From JALYOC01 sp036675345 (GTDB taxonomy: Bacteria > Myxococcota > Myxococcia > Myxococcales > Myxococcaceae): a stretch of DNA of 64,000 nt. The notes beneath the pieces are model-generated. The model worked only from the letters and a program-made list of their open reading frames with translations. It made no database searches and had not been told where the DNA came from. Position 1 is the stretch's first letter. Each line of letters opens with the position of its first letter. The position numbers and the translations under genes are program-made. The stretch is taken from positions 62,001 through 126,000 of the forward strand of contig JAKFFE010000017.1 of NCBI GenBank assembly GCA_036675345.1, read 5' to 3'. Below, piece by piece: positions 8,514 through 16,803 of this stretch.

Positions 8514-9169
8514 GGCTGACGCTGGCGCTGGCGCTGGCGCTGCTGGTGGGCTGCGTGCGAACGAACCTGCCCCACAGCGCGCCGGGCGGGGCCGGGCCGG
8601 CCCCGGACACGGTGCTGGTGGTGGGGTCGTTGCGGGTGGTGCCCAAGGTGAACCAGCAGGAGGCCTCCGGACCCCACGCGATCTTGCTGGGGGGGATGCA
8701 CGGCAACTTCCTGGCCTCCTTCACCCGCACCCTCCAGGAGCCGTTCCGCCACCACGCCTGGCCTCCGGTGGAGGGCGCCGACACCGCCTGGGTTCCGATG
8801 GAGGGCCGCTTCTACGTCCAGGTCCCGGCCGGCAAGCCGCTGTACCTGCGCGGCCTCTCCGCGGTGACCAATGTGGGGCGCACCGATCTGGAGCTCCCGC
8901 TGCGGATCGACCTGCGCCCCGGGGATCGGGTGGTCTACATCGGGCACCTGCACTTCATCCGCACCTCGCCGCAGAAGGTCCTGGTCAAGGACCGGCGGGC
9001 GCTGCAGGAACAAGACGCCCGGATGAGCGGGCGAGGGGCGCTGCTCAAGCACAAGTGGGTCACCCGGCTGGCCCGACCCGCGGACGCCGCCCCCGGCGAC
9101 CAGGAGCAGGAGCACCGGGACATCACCGCCGGGCGGGACCCCGCCTGGGCCCCGCTGGCCCTGCGGTAG
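8510..9169 (+). CDS. hypothetical lipoprotein
   Basis: The GTG at 8510 overlaps the upstream stop. The 219-residue protein has a short lipoprotein signal, MRLTLALALALLVGC, with the lipid Cys at 15. The mature part again carries the strand pattern GRFYVQVPAGKPLYLRGLS and GDRVVYIGHLHF, echoing the preceding gene, so these two lipoproteins may be diverged paralogues. The last 60 residues are charged. It ends seven bases from the convergent stop of the FG-GAP protein, with no obvious terminator in between. Confidence 0.8.
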   Translation: MRLTLALALALLVGCVRTNLPHSAPGGAGPAPDTVLVVGSLRVVPKVNQQEASGPHAILLGGMHGNFLASFTRTLQEPFRHHAWPPVEGADTAWVPMEGRFYVQVPAGKPLYLRGLSAVTNVGRTDLELPLRIDLRPGDRVVYIGHLHFIRTSPQKVLVKDRRALQEQDARMSGRGALLKHKWVTRLARPADAAPGDQEQEHRDITAGRDPAWAPLALR

Positions 9170-9176
9170 GGGTGGG

Positions 9177-11810
9177 CTACTGCCCGGGGGAGGTGGCGAA
9201 CATCCCGCCCCCCGAACCCCAGGCCAGCTCCAGCTCGCCGTCCCCGTCCTGATCGAAGTAGGTCAACCCGTTGCGGGTCACCTCTCCGGCAAATCCCGGA
9301 GAGCGCCAGATCTCGGTCCCGCTCTCCGGATCGATCCCCACCAGCGGGGCGGGCGAATCGTCGATGAACCGCTGATCCACTCCCAGGATCAGGTTCTTGC
9401 GGTCCACCCCCAGATCCTCCACGAACAGCCCGGCGGCGGTCACCTGCAGCGGGATGGTGGCCTGCAATGCCAGCTGCGGATCGAAGCGCAGCAACCGCGA
9501 GTCAGCGTAGTCGGTGGTGAGCACATACAGCTCCACCCGCCCGTCTCCGTTCGCGTCGGTGGCCGCCAGGTCCAGCCCGTGGGTCAGGCGGACCGTCCCC
9601 GACTGCTCGTAGCCGGCGCCCTGCGGCTTGAACACGGTCAGCGACTCCGCGCACAGGGCGATCAGCTCCAGCCTCCCGTCGCCGTCCAGATCCGCCAACT
9701 CCGCGTCCCGGGCGCCGTTCGCGCACACCGGCGCGCTGGCGAACAGCGTGGCCTGGTTCTTCACGTCCACCGCGTGGAGCACCCCGTTCTCGGTGAAGGC
9801 CAGCGCGTCCGGGCTGCCATCGCCGTTGAGATCCCCATGGGTCACCGACAGCCCCGGCCCCACCTCCAGGGGCGAGGTCCACTCCGCCGCCGCCGCCCAC
9901 GGATCGTAGACGGTGAAGTAGGTGGAGTAGGTCTGGGCGGTGGCCAGGAAGACCTCGTCCACCCCGTCCCCGTCGTAGTCCGCCGCATCCAGGGCCACCG
10001 CCTCCTCCCAGTTGCTGCCCAGCTCCGGACTGGCGGTGACCGCGCCGCTGACCGGATCCCACCGGACCAGCCGGGTCCCGGCGGAGTCGTTGCCGGAGGT
10101 GGCCGCCGCGTACACCGGCGCCCCCGGCCCTCCCGGGTCCCGGATCCAGCGCGGGCCCACGAAGGGACCGTCCGGCGAGGTGGCCGGACCCGACTTCCAC
10201 TCCACCGCCAGGTGGGTGTTGAACCCCGCCACCACCAGCACGTCGGCCCCGGTCACCCCCTCCCCAGATCCCCACACCAGCTCCACCTTGCCGTCCCCGT
10301 CCAGATCGCCCGCTGCCAGGGCGCTGACCCCGTACTCCTGCGAGGAGAGCTCCGAGAGCAGCACCAGGTTGTTGGTCTTGTGGGTGTAGGCGGCCACCTC
10401 GCCGTACTGACCGTCGCCCACCAGGATCTCCGCCTTGCCGTCCCCGGTGACGTCCGCCACCCTCAGCGCGTCCAGGCTGGCGCGGCTGAGCTCCCAGCGG
10501 ATTGACTGGGTGGAGAGACGAAAGGCGCGGATGAAGGTGGAGGAGGCCAGGCCCACGATCTCCACCTCCCCGTCTCCGTCCAGATCCCCCAGGTCCACCT
10601 GCTTGCCGAAGCCCGACGCGTAGGTCCACTGCACCGAGTGGGAGTCCCCGTCGAACACGAAGCCCCCGGCGGTGACGATCTCCAGCGCCTGATCCCCATC
10701 CAGGTTCCCCACCGCCAGCGAGGCCCCATAGGCTCCCTCCGGGCTCTCCCACTCCACCGTCAGGCTGACCGCGTCCAGGACCACGATCCGGGTCTGGTCC
10801 CAGCCCCGCGACTGCAGCCCCACCACCTCCAGGTCCCCGTCGCCGGAGAGGTCCCGGACCAACAGACCCTCGATCCGCGCCGGGTAGCTGACCGGGGTGT
10901 AGCGCCTGGCCTCCAGCTGGCTGCCCTCGGCCAGCCGGACCACGCCCCGCTCCAGTCCCAGGAAGATCTCCTGCACCCCGTTGCCATCCCCGTCCCCGGC
11001 GGCCACCGAGACCACTGGCAGCGGGAAGGGAGAGGAGAAGCGCTCCACATAGGCGCTGCCGGAGCGCTGGAGGATCTGCAGCCCGGTCCCATTCCCCACC
11101 AACAGCTCCCGGACCCCGTCTCCCTCCAGGTCGGTGACCAGCAACGCCGAGGGCTCAAGGGGGATCCGGATTCCCAGCCGCCGCTGCGGCGCCGGGCGGG
11201 AGTCCAGCACCCGGATCGTCCCGGAGATCGGCAGCTCCAGCGAGGGGCCCACCCGGACCGCCCAGTGAACCGTCAGCTCGCCACCGAACATCGGCTGGAT
11301 CGGGGTCCACTCGATCAGCCCGGAGGCGCTGACTGTCATCCCCAGCGGCCCGTACTCCAGCGCCACATTCTGCAGCGGGTCTTCATCCGGGTCCCGGACC
11401 TGGATCTGGAAGGTCCACTTCTCCGGATAGGTGACCTGCGCGGGAGGGAAGGCGGAGGGATCCAGGACCGGCGGGGTGTCCGCGATGGTCAACTGCGCCT
11501 CCACCTGGGTGGTGACGTAGCCATCCCAGGCGGTCACCTCCACCGCGATCAGATCACCGCGGTGGGTGTGCAGTTCGGACAAGGTGGCCGAGGTCTCCTC
11601 CGCCAGTGCCTCGCCGTTGCGCTTCCACTGGTAGCTGAGCACCGGGATCGCCCCATCCGGATCCCGGGCCTGGACCTCGGCCACGATCGGCTGATCGGTG
11701 CCCGCCCCCTCCGGGGTCAGCGTCACCACCAGCTGCGGGGGACGATTGGGAAACGAACAGGCCGCCGCCCACAACCAGACGCCCACCCACCACCGACCGA
11801 TGCCTCTCAT
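9177..11810 (-). CDS. FG-GAP/VCBS-repeat lipoprotein with Ig-like domain
   Basis: This 877-residue exported protein has a probable lipoprotein signal (MRGIGRWWVGVWLWAAAC). Residues about 25-110 look like a PKD/Ig domain (DPDGAIPVLSYQWKRNG), followed by a cadherin-like part. From about residue 225 to the end there are roughly twelve FG-GAP/VCBS-type repeats with calcium-binding-like loops, for example LGDLDGDGEVEIVG, AAGDLDGDGKVELVWG, HGDLNGDGSPDALAF and LADLDGDGRLELIAL, predicting an integrin-like beta-propeller on the cell surface. GGAGG lies just before the ATG. Such proteins usually bind carbohydrates or other proteins; no catalytic domain is visible. It is the last gene of the minus-strand run after imuB. 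Confidence 0.88.
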   Translation of the reverse strand: MRGIGRWWVGVWLWAAACSFPNRPPQLVVTLTPEGAGTDQPIVAEVQARDPDGAIPVLSYQWKRNGEALAEETSATLSELHTHRGDLIAVEVTAWDGYVTTQVEAQLTIADTPPVLDPSAFPPAQVTYPEKWTFQIQVRDPDEDPLQNVALEYGPLGMTVSASGLIEWTPIQPMFGGELTVHWAVRVGPSLELPISGTIRVLDSRPAPQRRLGIRIPLEPSALLVTDLEGDGVRELLVGNGTGLQILQRSGSAYVERFSSPFPLPVVSVAAGDGDGNGVQEIFLGLERGVVRLAEGSQLEARRYTPVSYPARIEGLLVRDLSGDGDLEVVGLQSRGWDQTRIVVLDAVSLTVEWESPEGAYGASLAVGNLDGDQALEIVTAGGFVFDGDSHSVQWTYASGFGKQVDLGDLDGDGEVEIVGLASSTFIRAFRLSTQSIRWELSRASLDALRVADVTGDGKAEILVGDGQYGEVAAYTHKTNNLVLLSELSSQEYGVSALAAGDLDGDGKVELVWGSGEGVTGADVLVVAGFNTHLAVEWKSGPATSPDGPFVGPRWIRDPGGPGAPVYAAATSGNDSAGTRLVRWDPVSGAVTASPELGSNWEEAVALDAADYDGDGVDEVFLATAQTYSTYFTVYDPWAAAAEWTSPLEVGPGLSVTHGDLNGDGSPDALAFTENGVLHAVDVKNQATLFASAPVCANGARDAELADLDGDGRLELIALCAESLTVFKPQGAGYEQSGTVRLTHGLDLAATDANGDGRVELYVLTTDYADSRLLRFDPQLALQATIPLQVTAAGLFVEDLGVDRKNLILGVDQRFIDDSPAPLVGIDPESGTEIWRSPGFAGEVTRNGLTYFDQDGDGELELAWGSGGGMFATSPGQ

Positions 11811-11870
11811 GCGGACCTCCCCGGCAGGGAGGTGATTCCAGCAAATCCCGACCAGCAGGTCGAGCCCGCT

Positions 11871-12653
11871 CTACGGCAGCCGCCACTCCAACTGCACCAT
11901 CCCGCCTTGGGGTCCCAGCTGGAGCGAGTAGTTCATCCCCTTGGGCTTCTCCTGCACCCCCAGCACGTAGAAGACCGTCCAGCTGGCGGCCACCAGCACC
12001 CCGCCGGTGGCCCACAACCCGACCCCCCAGGCCTCCATGGTGCGGCCAAAGTTCAGCACCTGGGCCCGATCCGCGTCGGTGCGGATGGTGTCGTCCCCGC
12101 TGTTCAGCCGCGACTCCGCCCCGCGGGCGATTGTGTAGAACGGAATTCCCGCCGCCACCGCCGCCCCGCCCCCCACCGCCATCAGCCACACCGGCAGCGG
12201 GATGCGCACGTCCCCGGGGAGCAGCTCCGATTCCTTGGCGAACGGCCACACGTAGCGGACCCGCCCGGTCCAGGGCTTCCCCGCCTCCGTCTCCATCCCC
12301 TTCAGCTCCGGCTCCTCCATCCCCTTGAGCTCAGGCTCGGCGGGAGGACTGGCCGGAGGAGCGGCATCACTGGCGGTGGCGCCGGTGCCGGGAGCCTCTT
12401 CGCTGGCCGGGGCGGGGTCAGCGGAAACGGGCGCGGGGGAAGCAGGCGCGGCCACGGCGGGGGCTTCCTGGGCCCCGGAGGTCTGCTCGCCGGGGGCGGT
12501 CTCGGCGGGCGCCTCCTCTGGAGCCACCCCGGCATCGGGGGCTCCAGCCACTGCCTGCTCTCCGGCGGTCAGCTGGGGGGTGAGCAAGACCGCGCGCGCG
12601 GCGAGAGAGGGATCCAACGACACCAGGACGGTCAGCAGGACGGCATTCAGCAT
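11871..12653 (-). CDS. Ala/Pro-rich membrane-anchored hypothetical protein
   Basis: The 260-residue product has a hydrophobic N-terminus (MLNAVLLTVLVSLDPSLAA) followed by about 100 low-complexity residues rich in Ala, Pro and Glu, probably a periplasmic spacer. A small duplication, ELKGMEEP then ELKGMETE, is encoded by two adjacent 24-base near-repeats at about 12293-12340. The C-terminal half holds two likely membrane helices (LPVWLMAVGGGAAVAAGIPF and GVGLWATGGVLVAASWTVFY). No family is recognised. It begins 35 bases after the imuB stop, so it could be read from the damage-inducible imuA promoter, although no functional link is visible. Confidence 0.75.
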   Translation of the reverse strand: MLNAVLLTVLVSLDPSLAARAVLLTPQLTAGEQAVAGAPDAGVAPEEAPAETAPGEQTSGAQEAPAVAAPASPAPVSADPAPASEEAPGTGATASDAAPPASPPAEPELKGMEEPELKGMETEAGKPWTGRVRYVWPFAKESELLPGDVRIPLPVWLMAVGGGAAVAAGIPFYTIARGAESRLNSGDDTIRTDADRAQVLNFGRTMEAWGVGLWATGGVLVAASWTVFYVLGVQEKPKGMNYSLQLGPQGGMVQLEWRLP

Positions 12654-12688
12654 GGCGCGCGGACTCTAGGATCAAGGGCCCGGCGGGC

Positions 12689-14215
12689 TCAATCGAACAT
12701 CCCGTGCAGGTAGAACCGCCCATCCCGGGCGTCGCGAAACACCCAGGCCGGCCCCAGCCCGTCGAACTGGACCCGGAAGTAGTCCCGGCTGAAGGGTTCG
12801 CTGCCCCACCATTCGCCACACAGCCGCTCCGGGCCGCTGACCGAGGTCACCTGGCGGCTGCGCCCCAGCACCCGGGCCGCGGAGATCACCCCCCGCTCAT
12901 CCACGAACGCCTCCAGCTGCGCGGCCTGGGCGAACAGCCGGGAGGGCCGTTCCAGCAAGGCCGCGTCCACCGGGCCCGCGGCCTTCTCCCGCTCTGGCTG
13001 CAGCTCTTCCAGCAGCCCCCGGGGCCGCTGCTGGGGACGAAAGGGCCGGGCGCGGTACGCCCCTTCCGGCCGGTGCCAGGCCTCCAGCTCCGCGGAGAAC
13101 AGCGAGTCCTCCCCCAGGGCGGTGGACAGCCGAGCCAGCACCACCTCCAGCGCGGCGTCCCCCTGCGGTCCCTCCCCCAAGGAGAGCTGCTGCCCCCGGT
13201 CCTCGCAGTCCTCGTCGACCCGGACCCCCAGCGCGGACACCGGGTTCTCCAAGGTCAGATCCGAGATCCGGTGCTTGGCCAGATCCAGCAGCAGCCGGGT
13301 CTGGGCGGTGGGCCGGGCCAGGGTCAGCCCCACGCTGCGCTCCCCGGAGGGATCCAGCCGCAACCTCAAGGTCAGCCGGACCGCCGCCCGCTGCCGCCCC
13401 GCCAGCCGGGCGCAGGTCCGGTCCAGCGCGGTCTTGAGCGCGAACAGCAGCGGCTCCACCGACTCCGCCGGCCAGTCCAGCTGGACGGTCTCCTCCAGCA
13501 CCTGGGCCACCCGGGCCGGCACCAGCACCCGGTCATCCTCCCCCCGGCACAGCTGGTACGCCCCCAGCCCGCCGGCCCCCAGCCGGGCCACCACCGCTCC
13601 CGCCGGCAGGGCCGCCACCTCTCCCAGGGTGGTCAGCCCCAGGGACCGCAAGGCGGCAATCTGCGCCGCGCCCCCCCCTTCCAGCGCGGCCAGGGACAGC
13701 GGGGCCAGGGCGGTCTGCGCCCCTCCCGGGGGGATCACCAAGGTCCGCTCCCGCTCCCCATACCGGGCCACCGCCCGGGCGGTGAACAGCTGGGAGGCCA
13801 CCACCGCCCGCCCCTGGTAGCCGTGGCCGGCGCAGCACTCCAGCACCCGGGCCAAAAGCCCCTCCTCGCCCCCGAACAGCGGCGCCGCCGAGGCCTCCAG
13901 CCACACCCCGTCCGGTTCGGCGATCTGGAAGGCCGGGCCCAGGGCCAGCAAGGCCTCCCCCAGCGACCCCAGCGCCCGGGCCTCCTCCGGGGGAAGGAAG
14001 GGCAGCGCCAACAGCTCCGGGCACAGCGCGGTGGCCCCGGTGAGGGTCATCCCCCGGCGGGCCCCCAGCCGCGCCGCCGCATCCGAGACGAAGGCCACCT
14101 CCCGCTGGCCCCGCACCTCCGCCACCAGGGCCAGGGCCCGCCCCCGCAGGGAGGGGGTCTCGGTCAGCCGCCGCTGGACCGGAAAGCGGGGGAGGTGGAC
14201 GTAGAGCACGCGCAT
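12689..14215 (-). CDS. imuB: ImuB, catalytically inactive Y-family polymerase
   Basis: ImuB is the hub of the ImuA-ImuB-DnaE2 mutasome: it resembles DinB/UmuC but lacks catalytic residues and links DnaE2 to the sliding clamp. The 508-residue product starts MRVLYVHLPRFPVQRR, where active Y-family enzymes carry the metal-binding Asp-x-Asp; here these acids are absent, as expected. Helix-hairpin-helix parts (LTTLGEVAALPAGAVVARLG) and a little-finger-like region follow. QQLSLGEG at about 400 is a candidate clamp-binding motif. The ATG at 14215 sits 7 bases after the imuA stop; the frame is open further upstream, but that part overlaps imuA and is not ImuB-like. Confidence 0.93.
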   Translation of the reverse strand: MRVLYVHLPRFPVQRRLTETPSLRGRALALVAEVRGQREVAFVSDAAARLGARRGMTLTGATALCPELLALPFLPPEEARALGSLGEALLALGPAFQIAEPDGVWLEASAAPLFGGEEGLLARVLECCAGHGYQGRAVVASQLFTARAVARYGERERTLVIPPGGAQTALAPLSLAALEGGGAAQIAALRSLGLTTLGEVAALPAGAVVARLGAGGLGAYQLCRGEDDRVLVPARVAQVLEETVQLDWPAESVEPLLFALKTALDRTCARLAGRQRAAVRLTLRLRLDPSGERSVGLTLARPTAQTRLLLDLAKHRISDLTLENPVSALGVRVDEDCEDRGQQLSLGEGPQGDAALEVVLARLSTALGEDSLFSAELEAWHRPEGAYRARPFRPQQRPRGLLEELQPEREKAAGPVDAALLERPSRLFAQAAQLEAFVDERGVISAARVLGRSRQVTSVSGPERLCGEWWGSEPFSRDYFRVQFDGLGPAWVFRDARDGRFYLHGMFD

Positions 14216-14222
14216 CGCCGGA

Positions 14223-15167
14223 TCACCCTCCCGTTCCCAGGCTGGGGCCCAGGGGGGGCAGCCGGATGTCCCGCCCCGGCCGCTGGCCACAGATCCCCCG
14301 GGTGCCGTTGCGGACCTCCGAGCTGCGCACCCGCTGGTAGGGGGCCTCGTGCGGTCCCCGGCCATCCGCGGTCAACGGTTCGGCGGGCAGCGACGTCCGG
14401 GTGTCCAGCCCGCACAGGGGCGGACCTCCCCCCGGGATCAGCGAGGACCAGGGCACCTGGGCCTGGGCGCCGATCCCGCCCGCCCGGCTGCGCAGGATCT
14501 CCACCTGGAAGGTCCCGCCCGAGGAGAGCTCCGGGGTGGGCCGGGGGGCGGTGACCTCCCGCAGGGAGGAGGCGCGCGGCCCCTGGGCCTCCAGCCGCAG
14601 CCGCAACCCGGCGTCCGCCGGCGCCTCTGGAGGGGTCAGCAACAGCAGCACCCCTCCGCCGTGGACCGCGGCGTCCATCAGCTTGCGGGACTCCGGCAGG
14701 GCCAGCCGCACCCCGGTGTGGGTCAGATCCAGCACCACGCAGGCAAAGGCGCCGCTGCGCACCAGCTGCTGCGCGGTCCACACCAGCTGCCGGGGGTTCT
14801 TGGGCCGGACGATCAGCAGCCGCCGCAGATCGGCGCCCAGCGCCGCCGCCGCCGGGGGGTACAGCTCCCGGGGGCCGTCCACCCAGGCCGCCAGCCGGTG
14901 CTCCCGGTGCGCGGCGGCCACCGCCCTCAAGGCCAGGCTGGTCCGTCCGGACGCGGCCTGGCCGGTCAGCTCCACCGTCTGGCCCAACGGCAGCCCGCCC
15001 TGGGGAAGCAGCCCGTCCACCTCCGGGATCCCGGTGCGCAGCGCCGCCAGGTAGCGCCGGGGCGCCGCCTGCAGCTTGCGGATCCTCTCCCGCAGCAACT
15101 CCAGCTTCGCCGAGGCCGCGCCCCCCTCCACTGCCCCGGGCTGTGCCGTCTCCACTGCCGCTGCCAT
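14223..15167 (-). CDS. imuA: ImuA, RecA-like partner of ImuB
   Basis: ImuA is a RecA-fold protein in the damage-induced mutagenesis cassette. The 314-residue product has a core of about 200 residues with GIPEVDGLLPQGGLPLGQTV and a P-loop-like ELTGQAASGRTSLAL, followed by the hydrophobic strands ACVVLDLT and GGGVLLLLTPPEAP. The C-terminal 80 residues (GPPLCGLDTRTSLPAEPL and on) are polar and less conserved. The ATG at 15167 is chosen because AGGAAGGG lies at good distance upstream; an in-frame ATG at 15215 falls within the operator-like dyad. It is coupled to imuB with a seven-base gap. Confidence 0.9.
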   Translation of the reverse strand: MAAAVETAQPGAVEGGAASAKLELLRERIRKLQAAPRRYLAALRTGIPEVDGLLPQGGLPLGQTVELTGQAASGRTSLALRAVAAAHREHRLAAWVDGPRELYPPAAAALGADLRRLLIVRPKNPRQLVWTAQQLVRSGAFACVVLDLTHTGVRLALPESRKLMDAAVHGGGVLLLLTPPEAPADAGLRLRLEAQGPRASSLREVTAPRPTPELSSGGTFQVEILRSRAGGIGAQAQVPWSSLIPGGGPPLCGLDTRTSLPAEPLTADGRGPHEAPYQRVRSSEVRNGTRGICGQRPGRDIRLPPLGPSLGTGG

Positions 15168-15203
15168 GACGCTTCGACCCTTCCTGCGAGCCCCTCGCCA
15201 GGA

Positions 15204-15232
15204 ACACTGCTGCACCGATGTTCAGTATGCAA
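15204..15232 (-). promoter_or_regulatory. imuA promoter with LexA/SOS-like operator dyad
   Basis: On the minus strand: TTGCAT, then ACTGAAC, four bases, GTGCAG, then CAGTGT. TTG, three bases, ACTGAAC, four bases, GTGCAG is shared exactly with the dnaE2 promoter at 6301-6323. It lies 43-65 bases upstream of the imuA start. The TTGCAT can serve as a -35, with the dyad in the 17-base spacer; the -10 (CAGTGT) is poor. A LexA-like repressor is the natural candidate, but no regulator gene is in the window. Confidence 0.65.
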
Positions 15233-15264
15233 GCGGGTCTGACATCCCAGCGGAATGACGGACG

Positions 15265-15305
15265 AAAAAACGCGCCGGAGCCGATTTCTCGGCCCGCGGC
15301 GCGTT
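15265..15305 (-). terminator. intrinsic terminator of the vWA lipoprotein gene
   Basis: A nine-base perfect outer stem (AACGCGCCG at 15269-15277 with CGGCGCGTT at 15297-15305) encloses a further seven-base imperfect stem. On the minus strand it runs into six T residues (15265-15270). It insulates the imuA promoter from transcription arriving from 15371. Confidence 0.85.
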
Positions 15306-15370
15306 CTTGCCTTCGTCCCACTCAGTGACTGATCAGGCCGGCTCTGGCCCCGGAACCACCGCTGCCTCGC

Positions 15371-16603
15371 CTACCCGGCGCAGAGCAGCTTCACCTCGAC
15401 CCGGGTGTCGCTGGGCAGCCGCTGGCAGGTCCCCTGGAAGTGGACCCGGGCCGCGCGCTCGGCGGTGGCCTCCTCGAAGGTGAAGCCATCGTTGGAGAGG
15501 GTGCAGGGCACCACCGATCCATCCGCCCGGGTGATGTTCACCACCAGCAAGGCGGGGTCGGGGATGTTCATCACCTCCATCGAGGAGATGGAGTTGGCCA
15601 GATCCGCGATCGCGATCAGGCTGTCCCGGAAGGACGGCTTGCAGATCGAGTCCAGGTTGTTCCGGGTGGGGTCGAACAGCTCGGCCATCTCGCTCTGGCG
15701 GCGGCCGGGCTGGAACGAGGTGGGGCAATCCACGTTGCGCAGGGTGCCGTTGTCCAGCACCTCCCCCACCTCCTTGTTGGTCTGCCCCACCGGAGCAATG
15801 GCCGCCCACAACACCTCCCGGCGGCCCCCCTTGCTGTCCTTGAGGCCACCCAGGAAGTCGAAGTACTGGCCGCTGGAGGTCAGCTTCTCCCGCTGCTCAT
15901 GGCACCAGTCCACCCCGGCGTCCTGGCCCACCGACACCTGGGCGCGCTGACCGGGCTCCAGCATCTCGCTGCAGTCGTCCTCGTCGGAGATCACCGCCAC
16001 CAGCAGCCGGGCCCCGTCGCGCAGAAAGCCCCGGGTGCCGCCCTGGGCCACGTCCTCAGTGGAAAGCGGCGGAGTGAGCGCCCGGCGAACTGCCTCGAAG
16101 GGCGTCTCCTGCCCCGATCCGTTGGTGCCCACCTGGATCAGCCGGCCGAACTTCTCCAGCAGCAGGGGGTCGTCCGGCAGCAGCATGCGCTCGCCCTCTC
16201 CACCGTCCGGGACCGCCTGCAGTCGCCCGGCCTGGCCCTGCGCGGCATACTCGCGGAACGAGCTCCCGCCGTCGGGCAGCTGGGCGTTCTGGTACACGCT
16301 GGTGGTGATCACGGCGACGCGGAAGTCCTGCTCCAGCCCCCCGCCTGCCTCCAGGGCCTGGATGAAGGCTGGAAGCTCGGTGGCCACGGCCGCCTGCTCC
16401 TCCTTCATCGATCCGGAGTTGTCGATCACGAACAGGATATCCGTCCGGACCGCCTGGACGATCGGCGCCTCCAGCTGACACCTGCCGGGAATGGTGGAGA
16501 GCGGATCGTCCACCGGCGACCCGCAGGTCACCAGCACGACAGCAGCCGAGAGGAGTGCGACCGTTGGCCAAAGCCAATTCACGCGATTAGTGGATGGGTG
16601 CAT
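15371..16603 (-). CDS. von Willebrand factor A domain lipoprotein
   Basis: The 410-residue protein has a lipoprotein signal ending LVTC (Cys27). The mature part begins a vWA domain at about 55, with the metal-ion-dependent adhesion motif DNSGS starting at Asp61 (TDILFVIDNSGSM) and further acidic strands (LLVAVISDEDDCSE). Ten or so cysteines suggest disulfides outside the cytoplasm. Similar surface vWA lipoproteins are common in myxobacteria; the ligand is unknown. The start is the ATG at 16603, which precedes a long, slightly polar n-region. The gene is divergent from lon with a 200-base gap and ends at a strong terminator. Confidence 0.85.
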   Translation of the reverse strand: MHPSTNRVNWLWPTVALLSAAVVLVTCGSPVDDPLSTIPGRCQLEAPIVQAVRTDILFVIDNSGSMKEEQAAVATELPAFIQALEAGGGLEQDFRVAVITTSVYQNAQLPDGGSSFREYAAQGQAGRLQAVPDGGEGERMLLPDDPLLLEKFGRLIQVGTNGSGQETPFEAVRRALTPPLSTEDVAQGGTRGFLRDGARLLVAVISDEDDCSEMLEPGQRAQVSVGQDAGVDWCHEQREKLTSSGQYFDFLGGLKDSKGGRREVLWAAIAPVGQTNKEVGEVLDNGTLRNVDCPTSFQPGRRQSEMAELFDPTRNNLDSICKPSFRDSLIAIADLANSISSMEVMNIPDPALLVVNITRADGSVVPCTLSNDGFTFEEATAERAARVHFQGTCQRLPSDTRVEVKLLCAG

Positions 16604-16803
16604 GTTCCCGACCTGCGACCATCGCCTCCGGACCCTTCAGGCGATTCGCGTGCCAGAAGCATGCCCTAGACCGGCGGAGCAAGCGAATTTCGTCCCGTAT
16701 CCGATTGTGCACCTGCAAAAGTTCACGGTGCCATTTGCCAGTTGGCCATCGATAGTTACGTTCAGTCACCAGTCACACCCAGCTTGGGGAGAACCTGACA
16801 GCC

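Noticed and set aside
16760..16766. GTTCAGT half-site between the vWA gene and lon
   Set aside because: Only one half of the dyad is present; the partner GTGCAG position reads CTATCG, so it is not counted as an operator.
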